Source: Planctomycetota bacterium
GTDB lineage: Bacteria > Planctomycetota > SZUA-567 > JAKLDR01
Direction of reading: 5' to 3'
DNA length: 64,000 nt
Assembly: GCA_022703445.1 (NCBI GenBank)
Contig: JAKLDR010000009.1
Coordinates: forward strand, 23,737-87,736
Shown: piece by piece, positions 23,699 through 31,002 of the stretch
Numbering within the stretch: position 1 is the first letter of the stretch
Layout of the letters: every line of letters starts with the position of its first letter
Made by a program: the position numbers and the translations under genes
Notes under the pieces: generated by a model
What the model saw: the letters and a program-made list of their open reading frames with translations, nothing else
What the model was told of the DNA's origin: nothing
The model's database searches: none

Positions 23699-24871
23699 GT
23701 GGACCGCAATCTCACCGCCGCCATCGAGCTCATGGCCGTACCAGGCGAGGCCACCAAGGAGGCCGTCATCGCCGCCGAGCTGCGCCGGCGGCTGGCCGTC
23801 CTCGGCGTCCCGGCGAGCTGCATCGTCGACGACGGCGCGCACGGCCGGATCGGCGGCGGTGAAGCCGGCAACCTGATCGTCAGGCTCGACGGCCGCGGCC
23901 GCGGCGAGCGGCGGATGCTCACCACCCACATGGATACGGTCCCCGGCGCGGTCGGCTCAAAGCCGCGCCTGGACGGCGAGCGCGTCCGGAACGATGCGCC
24001 CGGCAAGGCCCTCGGCGCCGACGCCCGGGCCGGCTGCGCCTGTCTCCTCGGAGCCATCGAGGCGCTCATGGCCAAACGTGGCGACCACCCTCCGCGGACC
24101 TTCGTCTTCTTCGTCCAGGAGGAGATTGGCCTGGTGGGCTCGAAGCACCTGGACGCGAAGCTGCTCGGCGAGCCCTTCCCGGCCATGGCCTTCAACTTCG
24201 ACGGCGGCGACGCCGAGGAGATCGCCAACGCCGTGATCGGCACAGAGCGGCTGCACATCGACCTGACCGGCGTGGCCGTGCACACCTCGCGCGCGCAGCT
24301 CGGCATCTCCTGCGCGGTGATCCTGGCCGAGGCGCTGGCCGAACTCGAGCGCGACGGCTGGGTCGGCGAGGTTAAGCGCGACGGCGGCTGGGCGACGTCC
24401 AACCTCGGCATCCTCCGCGGCGGGACGGGCAGCAACGTGGTCATGCCCGAGCTCTACGCGCTGGCCGAGGTCCGGAGCTTCGACCTGGGCTTCCGCGCCA
24501 AGGTGCTCGAAGCCTGGCGCACCGCCTTCCGCGCCGCGGTCGAGCGCGCCAACGCCAAGGCCGCCGGGCGCAACGTCACCGGCCACGCCGCAGTCGCCTT
24601 CCGTCCCGGGCCGGAGTACCCGCCCTACACCCTACCCGAGGACGCGCCGGTGGTCCTGGCCGCCCGCCGAGCCATCGAGGCGCTCGGCCGGACGCCGCGG
24701 CTCTTCAAGCACGCCGGCGGCATGGATAGCTGCAACATCGTGGTCAAGGGCATCCCGGCCGTGGGTCTGGGCATGGGCGACCGCGGCGCGCACTCCGTCG
24801 ACGAGTGGCTGGACGTGCCCCACTTCCTGGACGCGTGCAAGCTGGCGGTGAGTTTGGCGACGGGGGAGTGA
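23699..24871 (+). CDS. M20-family metallopeptidase (peptidase T-like)
   Basis: 390 residues. M20 metal-ligand motifs are in order: TTHMDTVPG (His-x-Asp), LGADARAG (bridging Asp), QEEIG (catalytic Glu and ligand), NFDGGDAEE (Asp) and the late GDRGAHSVDEW (His). A dimerisation domain sits between (residues about 180-290). The family removes N-terminal residues from di- or tripeptides or deacylates N-acyl amino acids. The start is GTG at 23699 after AGAGGAGAA. It forms a pair with the upstream amidohydrolase. Deacylation of N-acyl amino acids would fit the FeeM-like remnant at 1.6 kb only loosely. Confidence 0.85.
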   Translation: MDRNLTAAIELMAVPGEATKEAVIAAELRRRLAVLGVPASCIVDDGAHGRIGGGEAGNLIVRLDGRGRGERRMLTTHMDTVPGAVGSKPRLDGERVRNDAPGKALGADARAGCACLLGAIEALMAKRGDHPPRTFVFFVQEEIGLVGSKHLDAKLLGEPFPAMAFNFDGGDAEEIANAVIGTERLHIDLTGVAVHTSRAQLGISCAVILAEALAELERDGWVGEVKRDGGWATSNLGILRGGTGSNVVMPELYALAEVRSFDLGFRAKVLEAWRTAFRAAVERANAKAAGRNVTGHAAVAFRPGPEYPPYTLPEDAPVVLAARRAIEALGRTPRLFKHAGGMDSCNIVVKGIPAVGLGMGDRGAHSVDEWLDVPHFLDACKLAVSLATGE

Positions 24872-24991
24872 GGCGGGCCGGAGGCAAATGATTCTGGTCT
24901 GCTCTCTTCGTCCTTGCGCCCGTCGGCAGGGACGGGGAAAATGGCAACAGGGTAAGTTGCCGATGCGGCTGGGAACAGGTAGGGGCCGGAT

Positions 24992-26629
24992 ATGACGATC
25001 TTCGATGAACTGTCCTCCCCGGGAAGCCTGAACGAAGCTGGGCAGTGCGTTGTGCATAACGCGACACTGCTGCTGGGAGCGCTGGTGACCCGAGGAATAG
25101 TGCACGACGAGCCAGCGTTGGAGCTGGCTCATCGGAAGCTGATCAGCCGGCTTGGGAATTCCAGCCTAGTCCGCGAGAGCATCACGGCGGCATGCTCGGC
25201 GTTCAGGGCCCGAGCCGGGGGGGCCTCCCCGGAAGAGGTCATGGCCGCCGCGCGTGAGGGGACCGGCTTCTCGGAGGACGGTACACGTGTCGTCTGGGAG
25301 GCCGTCAGAAGATTCCCCGCAGAAATCACGCGCGGGGACTACGCCTGCCTGCATCGGCGGTCGGGCACGCCCAGGGGTAAGGATGACGAGAACTACCTGG
25401 TGTGTTCTCTGGAAAAGGGGCTCCTCCGGCACATGCTCGAGGGCCAGTCCCTGCCCGACTTCCGCCAGACGCTCGCCGGGAAGGGGATACCTACCGACTC
25501 CTTTGACGCGGTCTTGGCGACGGTGAAGATCCTGCTGCCGGGCCTGCGTGCAGGGACCGACCGTAAGGAGTTGCTCGAAGCTCTGCGGGGCATGAAGCTG
25601 GACGCCGGGACAGCCGGCATGATATTTGAGACGGTGCGCGAATTTGCCGAGGGGCTGGACTTCTTTGCGTCGATCATCGAGGGGCGCGCCGCGGGCCTGG
25701 CTGGGCTGGAGTTCGAGGAGGGGCTGCGCGCGGCACTGGCGGCGGCTGTGAGTTCGATAAACGAGGACCACCTGCGAGCGGTGGCCTGCGACGGCGTGAG
25801 TTTCGAGCGGGTCAACCAGCCCTCGCTGTTCGCGGTGGTGAAGGATGCCCAGGTCGCCATGTGGAGCAAGGACCACTCCGATCTCACCGCCAAGCAGTTC
25901 CTGGCGAAGCGCCAGCGGGACGCCGAGGTCCGCGGCGGCATCCGCGGTGTCGATCTGGCCAAGACCCGACTGCACGTGCTGTGGGGGCCGCCGCATCCGG
26001 GCGACAACGACAAGCACAGCTACACCTATGTCATCAAGGCGACCATCGACGGCCGGGCCGTCTTCTTTGAGGTCAGCGATATCCATAACGAGGAGACGGT
26101 GCTCTACTGGGAGCACTCGAGCTCAAAGCTCGAGGACCGTACGGCGGTCGAGCAGGCCTTCTGGCGGCTTCTGGGCCTGGCCCCGGAGGAGGCGTCCGTG
26201 GTCGTCCCGGCGAGCCCGGCCCCGGAAACCCTGCTCGAAGGACGCGACGCGCAGGTAGCCGGCTACGCGGCAGTGTTTATCAGGAACATGGCGGAACTCG
26301 GACAGGGTGCTCGCTGGGATTACAGCGAAGCCTCGCTCGAGCACCTGGACCCGGAGATAACCAGAATGTGGGGCGGCAAACCCCCTGCCAAGGTCGGCCA
26401 AATGGCTGCAGTCTGGGGTGGCTACTTCGGCATGGTCATTCGCAAGCACATGAAGTCCCGCTGGCTCGATGACGACCCGAACTTCCCCAGCCTGGAGGTC
26501 ACCGGCCGGACCACCTTCGTGGTAAACCCGTTCTCCGCCGCGCACAAGCGGTTGGCCAATGGCGATGGAGATAACCTCCTCTTCAAGTATCGCATGTTCA
26601 AGAAGATCTATGAGGAGGGGGATGATTAG
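24992..26629 (+). CDS. Unknown 545-residue protein
   Basis: I do not recognise the whole protein. There is no signal peptide or membrane helix. Residues 1-260 are helical. A central stretch around LAKTRLHVLWGPPHPGDNDK and YVIKATIDGRAVFFEVSDIH looks like a mixed alpha/beta domain. The C-terminal 115 residues (WDYSEASLEHLDPEITRMWG, GYFGMVIRKHMKSRW and VNPFSAAHKRLANGDGDNLL) resemble DUF3806/DUF6278-type domains from memory. Codon use looks less GC-biased than the neighbours (more a/t at third positions), so recent acquisition is possible. The ATG at 24992 has a weak AGGGG site. It is followed at once by the convergent lyase gene. Confidence 0.6.
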   Translation: MTIFDELSSPGSLNEAGQCVVHNATLLLGALVTRGIVHDEPALELAHRKLISRLGNSSLVRESITAACSAFRARAGGASPEEVMAAAREGTGFSEDGTRVVWEAVRRFPAEITRGDYACLHRRSGTPRGKDDENYLVCSLEKGLLRHMLEGQSLPDFRQTLAGKGIPTDSFDAVLATVKILLPGLRAGTDRKELLEALRGMKLDAGTAGMIFETVREFAEGLDFFASIIEGRAAGLAGLEFEEGLRAALAAAVSSINEDHLRAVACDGVSFERVNQPSLFAVVKDAQVAMWSKDHSDLTAKQFLAKRQRDAEVRGGIRGVDLAKTRLHVLWGPPHPGDNDKHSYTYVIKATIDGRAVFFEVSDIHNEETVLYWEHSSSKLEDRTAVEQAFWRLLGLAPEEASVVVPASPAPETLLEGRDAQVAGYAAVFIRNMAELGQGARWDYSEASLEHLDPEITRMWGGKPPAKVGQMAAVWGGYFGMVIRKHMKSRWLDDDPNFPSLEVTGRTTFVVNPFSAAHKRLANGDGDNLLFKYRMFKKIYEEGDD

Positions 26630-26640
26630 ATCGGGGGCCC

Positions 26641-29220
26641 CTACTTCTTCGCCGGCTCCGGCCCCGGAGCAGCCGCCGCCTCCGCCGCATACTCCTTGAT
26701 TGCCTGCTCCGCCGCATCGGCCGCCGCCTTCTCGCCGACCACCGGCTTGGGCGGCTGGTAGTCGCTGGCCAGGTAGAAGAGGAACTGCGGCGAGATCCGC
26801 GCGTGCTGGGCGAAGGACTTGCTCCGGCCCGGCGAGCTGTCGCCGGTCCGGTCCAGGCGCTTCAACCCGTACTTGAGGTACTTGGCGTCGCCGGTCAGTT
26901 CGTAGGCGTAGCCCGGGCAGTTCACGGTGAAGCCGGCCAGGTTGTCATACTCGCCGCGCGGGCCCTTGCCCATGGTCTTGTTGACGTCGCAGAACATCAG
27001 CGAGTCCGCGGCGGTCACCGCGGCCTTGGCCGCGTCCAACTCCCCCGTCGCCCGGGAGTAGTTGAAGAGCCCCTCGGCGGCCAGGCCGTACATCCAGAAC
27101 TGGTCCCAGCCCTTGTCGCCGCCCTTGCCGAGGCCCATCGCCGTGGTGGCCTTGACCTGATCGGCCCAGACCTTCCTGTATTTCTCGTCGCGGGAGCTCT
27201 TCCAGGCAGAATAGAGCCCGGTCATGCGGTTGCCCTGGGCGCGCAGCGCCGAGCCGCCGTGGCCGACGAGGTAGTCGCCGGAGAGCAGGCCGGCCTCGCG
27301 ATACCACATGTCGCCGGTCAGGCAGTAGAGCTCAAAGAGGCTCTGGCTCTTGGCGCTGTCGACGTTGCCGGAGACTCCGAACTTCTCGCCGGGCCACCAC
27401 TGGCGGAAGTGGCCGCGGTTCGGGCAGGTGTGCTCGATGCCGTTGAGCTTCTGGTCGCCGGGGTGCCAGTGACAGATGTCGATGTCCGCCAGGTGCAACC
27501 CGGCCTGCTCGGCGGCCTCGAAGGCGTGCCACATGCCGGTGCGCAGGTAGCGCACCAGGCAGGCCCGCGGCACGTCGTAGTAGTTGCCGTCCCAGCGGGT
27601 GTTCAAGGCATCGTTCTGCTTGCAGAGGTCGTTCTGCTCGGCGTGGCCGCCGAAGTTGAGGCAGCCGTACTCCTCGACCTTCTGCGCCGAGCACCAGACC
27701 GTGTCGGCGAGGTTGCCGTCCTTGTCCTTGGCGGTGATCGGCAGGAAGGCCTGGATCTTGACGTCCTTCCTGGCCTTGCCGCTCATCCGCGCCAGGGTGA
27801 TGGAGAGCGCCCGGTCCACCGAGGTCTCGTACTTGCGGATGAGCTCGCGGGCCTCCGGCCGGTAGTTCTCGAGCCGCGCGTCGTACATGCGGTCGAAGGC
27901 GAAGGTCTTCTGGCAGTACCACTCGGGGGAGCAGGCCGCGAAGAGCGGCTCGACCCCGCCCATGGCCCGGCCGCGGGCGTCGGCCGCGCCGGCCGGCCCA
28001 GGCTTGTGGAAGGCGAAGAGCAGGTCGTGGGTCTTGGCGCCGCCGGTGTAGAGGTCGATGCGCACAATCGGCTCGGAGTACTCCTCTGCCGGGACCTCGA
28101 CCTTCTTCTCCTGGAGGGGCACGAGCCAGACTTTCAGGGTCCCGTCGCCGGCGGCCTCCAGGCCCTTGGGGTGGAGCTGCCAGAACCAGCGCACCGCGGC
28201 GGTGACCGCGGCGTTCGAGCCGGCCAGCGACAGCCAGCCCACGCGCTTGGTCAGGAGCTCCTTGCACTTGCCCTTGGCCTCGGCCTTGCCGGAGACCACG
28301 TACTCCAGGCTCGAGGGTTGGAGCATCGCAACCTTGTCGCCGGCGCCGAGCGCGCCGGAGAGGTCCTCGCCCTCCGAGGCGCCCAGGGCGAACTTCTTCT
28401 CGCCGTCGAGCGCGAGCGGCAGCTCGAAGCCGAGCTGCCGGATGCCCACGAACTCGTCGAAGGCCTTGCCCTGGCGGTTCACGATGGTGAAGGCCACGCG
28501 GACCGAGGAGCTGCCGGCCACGGCGTAGTAGCGCGCCTGGAAGTCGAGCTTGTCGGCGCCGCCCTCCTGGAAGGCGCCCTTGACCAGCACCACGACGCGG
28601 CCGGGCCCCTTCTCCTCGACAGCGAAGGACTTCACCACCGGGACGGCGTCCTTGAACTCGCCGAGCTCCGGTGCCTTGGCGCGCTCGTTCTCAACCGGGG
28701 TCTTGCCGTACTCGGCCTTGAAGAGCACCTTGCCGGGGGACTTGAGCAGCGCCTTGCCGCTCATATCCACCGAGTCGAAGAGGTGCCAGTCGCCCTTCTT
28801 GATGGTGAACTTCACGGCGCCGGTGTCGATCGCGACGCTGTCGGCGGCCTCGGTCAGGTCGAGCGGCGGCATCGCCACGGGCTTGCCGGTGCGGACTTCC
28901 GAATCGGACACGGTAAACTTGGCTGTCTCGCCGGCTTTCAAGTCTGCCCGGAAATGCACGGTCATGTGTCGGACCGAGTCGTCCTTGAGCCAGCGCTCGC
29001 GGACCACGAACTGGGCGGGCACGGCCTTGCCGGCGGCGTCGACCAGGACGAACTTGTCGACGTCCTTGGCCGCGCCCTCCGGCAGCGGCACGCCGCCGTA
29101 GACGTGGTTGTCGACGCGGTCAACGCCGGCGCGCTCGGCCACGGTGAGCGGGACCTCCAGCGCCGCGGCCGGCGAGGTCAGCAGGGCCAGGGCGGAGAGG
29201 ACAAGTGTGAGTCTGGACAT
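26641..29220 (-). CDS. Exported YetA/PcRGLX-like (PL26) exo-rhamnogalacturonan lyase family protein
   Basis: 859 residues. A signal peptide (MSRLTLVLSALALLTSPAAA) precedes a beta domain with the family opening VPLTVAERAGVDRVDNHV, YGGVPLPEGAAKDVDKF, VPAQFVVRERWLKDDSVRH and FRADLKAGE. A second beta domain and a long helical toroid follow (about residues 450-800; HWHPGDQKLNGIEHTCPNRG, YCLTGDMWYREA). PL26 enzymes release unsaturated galacturonate-rhamnose units from rhamnogalacturonan; many relatives in PVC bacteria are uncharacterised, so glycan specificity is open. The tail (AEAAAAPGPEPAKK) is low complexity. An AAGGAG site precedes the ATG. The gene stands alone, with no transporter or sulfatase next to it. 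Confidence 0.78.
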   Translation of the reverse strand: MSRLTLVLSALALLTSPAAALEVPLTVAERAGVDRVDNHVYGGVPLPEGAAKDVDKFVLVDAAGKAVPAQFVVRERWLKDDSVRHMTVHFRADLKAGETAKFTVSDSEVRTGKPVAMPPLDLTEAADSVAIDTGAVKFTIKKGDWHLFDSVDMSGKALLKSPGKVLFKAEYGKTPVENERAKAPELGEFKDAVPVVKSFAVEEKGPGRVVVLVKGAFQEGGADKLDFQARYYAVAGSSSVRVAFTIVNRQGKAFDEFVGIRQLGFELPLALDGEKKFALGASEGEDLSGALGAGDKVAMLQPSSLEYVVSGKAEAKGKCKELLTKRVGWLSLAGSNAAVTAAVRWFWQLHPKGLEAAGDGTLKVWLVPLQEKKVEVPAEEYSEPIVRIDLYTGGAKTHDLLFAFHKPGPAGAADARGRAMGGVEPLFAACSPEWYCQKTFAFDRMYDARLENYRPEARELIRKYETSVDRALSITLARMSGKARKDVKIQAFLPITAKDKDGNLADTVWCSAQKVEEYGCLNFGGHAEQNDLCKQNDALNTRWDGNYYDVPRACLVRYLRTGMWHAFEAAEQAGLHLADIDICHWHPGDQKLNGIEHTCPNRGHFRQWWPGEKFGVSGNVDSAKSQSLFELYCLTGDMWYREAGLLSGDYLVGHGGSALRAQGNRMTGLYSAWKSSRDEKYRKVWADQVKATTAMGLGKGGDKGWDQFWMYGLAAEGLFNYSRATGELDAAKAAVTAADSLMFCDVNKTMGKGPRGEYDNLAGFTVNCPGYAYELTGDAKYLKYGLKRLDRTGDSSPGRSKSFAQHARISPQFLFYLASDYQPPKPVVGEKAAADAAEQAIKEYAAEAAAAPGPEPAKK

Positions 29221-29272
29221 TCGGCGCTCCTTAAATCCAGGCTGAACAGTGAGGTATGCACTTCAGACCACT

Positions 29273-29301
29273 TGTATAGCCTACACCGCCCTTGCGGGCA
29301 A
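29273..29301 (-). promoter_or_regulatory. Possible sigma-70 promoter for the lyase gene
   Basis: On the minus strand TTGCCC (29296-29301) and TATACA (29273-29278) are separated by 17 bases, about 45 bases before the ATG. The -35 element is imperfect, so this is tentative. Confidence 0.35.
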
Positions 29302-29327
29302 GTTCAGAAGGAGCCGGCGCGGGAGGG

Positions 29328-29456
29328 TGGGCAACGGTGGGCTTGGTCGACGGTGTGGACTCCATGGACAACGCCGGCGGCTTGCGGTGTTCACCCCGTC
29401 TATCCAGTCCACCACGTCCACCAAATCCACTTCGTCCACCTTGTCCACCCCTGGGT
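29328..29456. repeat. Imperfect hairpin, GTGGTGGAC/GTCCACC-type word
   Basis: The left arm 29326-29370 (GGGTGGGCAACGGTGGGCTT, GGTCGACGGTGTGGACTCCA, TGGA) and the right arm 29405-29455 (TCCAGTCCACCACGTCCACC, AAATCCACTTCGTCCACCTT, GTCCACCCC) are imperfect inverted copies. The right arm is a periodic GTCCACC run. This sits in the 323-bp gap between the lyase gene and the methyltransferase. Outside it and the tentative promoter I see nothing else there. Confidence 0.65.
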
Positions 29457-29543
29457 GCGACACTCCTAATACATAAGTCTAAGTGGCGTAATTACAGTGC
29501 GTTGCCGTCAAGAGCTTTTTCGGCCCGCCGTTGCCTCAGCGGC

Positions 29544-30431
29544 CTACTTCCCGCGCTTCCTGGCCAGCACGCAGCCGGTGGCCTGGTCATGGCGCACGTC
29601 GGCGAACCCCAGCCTGCCCAGCCGGCGCGAGACGCTGGCCGGCAGGTTGACTCCGCGCCCGCGGCTGCCCGGGGATCCGATGTAGTGCAGCAGACGTCCG
29701 CCCGGCCGCAGGACCCGCAGGAGCCCGGCGTAGAAGGCATCGGCATAGAGCTCGCCGGCCACGCTCAGCGTCGGTGGGTCGTGGTTGACGAGGTCGAAGC
29801 CGCCGTCGGGCATGCCGGCCAGGACCTCCGCCGCGTCGCCCTGGATGACTCTGATGCGGCGGCCACCGCTGCCAGCCCCCAGTCCCCCGCCCTCCCCGGG
29901 TGAGTGGAAGAGCTGCCGCGAGTGCGGGTTGATCCTGGCCATCTCGATGACGTTCGCGTCCTTCTCGACGGCCGTGACCGAGGCTGCGGTCCGCGCGGCG
30001 AGGATGGCCGTGTAGCCCAGCCCCATGCAGGTGTCGAGCACGCTGCCCAGCACCGGCGCCACCAGCCGGAGCTTGGCTTCGGCGTCGAGCCGTGGCGTCG
30101 TCCCCTTGATGCGGTGCATCAGTATGCCGCTGATCTCCAGCGCCGGCCAGTCGGCCGTCGGGCGGAGCTTGTAGCTCTTGGCGGTCGCTTCGGAGTAGCG
30201 GATCAGCTTGCTGACGGCGCCGCCGGCCACTTCGAAGATCGTGTCGTCGCACGCGGCCACGCGGCGCAGATCCTCCTGCGAGACGATCGTGCCGTCAGGG
30301 AACGCCACGCCGCCCGGCGCCGTCGAGACCGTTGCCTCGGTCAGCCCCAGATCCAGCGAGACGTTGGCCTGCGTTGCTGCGCGCAGTTGGCCAAGGACCG
30401 AAGACGCCTGCGTTGCCGAAATGAGCATCAT
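29544..30431 (-). CDS. SAM-dependent methyltransferase
   Basis: 295 residues. An N-terminal domain of about 110 residues of unknown role precedes a class I methyltransferase: motif I VLDTCMGLGYTAILAA, motif II VTAVEKDANVIEMARIN, post-I GDAAEVLAGM and motif IV VNHDPPTLS (the N/D-PP-x type of N-methyltransferases). The C-terminal part (LLRVLRPGGRLLHYIGSPG) closes the sheet. It resembles archaeal-type orphan methyltransferases; the substrate is not predictable. The start is ATG 30431, with a second ATG directly after it. It is divergent from the flagellar locus; the 268-bp gap carries the MerR-gene promoter. Confidence 0.75.
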   Translation of the reverse strand: MMLISATQASSVLGQLRAATQANVSLDLGLTEATVSTAPGGVAFPDGTIVSQEDLRRVAACDDTIFEVAGGAVSKLIRYSEATAKSYKLRPTADWPALEISGILMHRIKGTTPRLDAEAKLRLVAPVLGSVLDTCMGLGYTAILAARTAASVTAVEKDANVIEMARINPHSRQLFHSPGEGGGLGAGSGGRRIRVIQGDAAEVLAGMPDGGFDLVNHDPPTLSVAGELYADAFYAGLLRVLRPGGRLLHYIGSPGSRGRGVNLPASVSRRLGRLGFADVRHDQATGCVLARKRGK

Positions 30432-30570
30432 GGCCCGATCATATCGCAGGCGCGAGGCATAACAAGTTACCGCAGATTTTTTGAAAGGAGGCTTCGTTAT
30501 CTATGCAGCGCAAATACGGCGTTTACGAATTGCGCTTCATATCTTTATCGGACATATTTGTTTTTATCTA

Positions 30571-30634
30571 TTGACATTATAAGGCTTTCTGAGTAGAAAT
30601 ACGAGTGTGATTGACGGTTTGTAAAGCGTCAATC
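30571..30634 (+). promoter_or_regulatory. Sigma-70 promoter and operator-like palindrome ahead of the MerR-like gene
   Basis: TTGACA (30571-30576) and TAGAAA (30594-30599) are separated by 17 bases. About 10 bases further on, GATTGACG (30609-30616) and CGTCAATC (30627-30634) form a perfect 8-bp inverted repeat with a 10-base spacer. It lies where a bound protein would block or reset early transcription. The region is AT-rich against the genome. It is the likely entry point for transcription of the regulatory part of the flagellar locus. Confidence 0.6.
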
Positions 30635-30699
30635 AGATTTGCTGGATCGATCACTTCCAAGGGCGAAGACAAGTCCAGAGAAGGGAGAGAAACAGTCAG

Positions 30700-31002
30700 A
30701 TGGTGCCTCCTCCAAAGCTCTACAGAATCGCGGAGATCGTCCATCACACCAAGCTGTCCCGGCAGACCATCCACAACTACACGACGTTCGGGTTGATCCG
30801 CGAGGCCGAGCGTATGCCGGGAAGCAACTATCGCCTCTACGGAGAGGAGGTCTTTCATCGCCTCAACCGCATCCTCGAGATGAAGAAGCAGGACAAGAAG
30901 ATGCACGAGATTCTGTCGATCCTTCGCGAGGAGGATGCGATGCTGGAATCCCAGATGCTGGAATCCCAGATGCTGGAAACTCAGCAGAAGGGAACCCCCT
31001 AA
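30700..31002 (+). CDS. MerR-family HTH regulator heading the flagellar locus
   Basis: 100 residues. A MerR winged helix (LYRIAEIVHHTKLSRQTIHN, YTTFGLIREAERMPGSNYRL) is followed by a helix (VFHRLNRILEMKKQDKKMHE, ILSILREED) and no effector domain. The C-terminus MLESQMLESQMLETQ is encoded by three tandem 15-bp units at about 30939-30983 (ATGCTGGAATCCCAG and variants). It could bind the palindrome at 30609-30634 and control its own gene and those behind it. A GGGAG site precedes the ATG. The TPR gene's GTG follows its stop codon with no gap, so they are one operon. Confidence 0.8.
   Translation: MVPPPKLYRIAEIVHHTKLSRQTIHNYTTFGLIREAERMPGSNYRLYGEEVFHRLNRILEMKKQDKKMHEILSILREEDAMLESQMLESQMLETQQKGTP

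Noticed and set aside
26803..29469. 888-codon open frame opposite the lyase gene
   Set aside because: It mirrors the lyase frame and shows no protein motif; the signal peptide and family pattern are on the minus strand.
30937..30985. Three 15-bp repeats considered as a CRISPR-like array
   Set aside because: Units are contiguous without spacers and lie inside a coding sequence.
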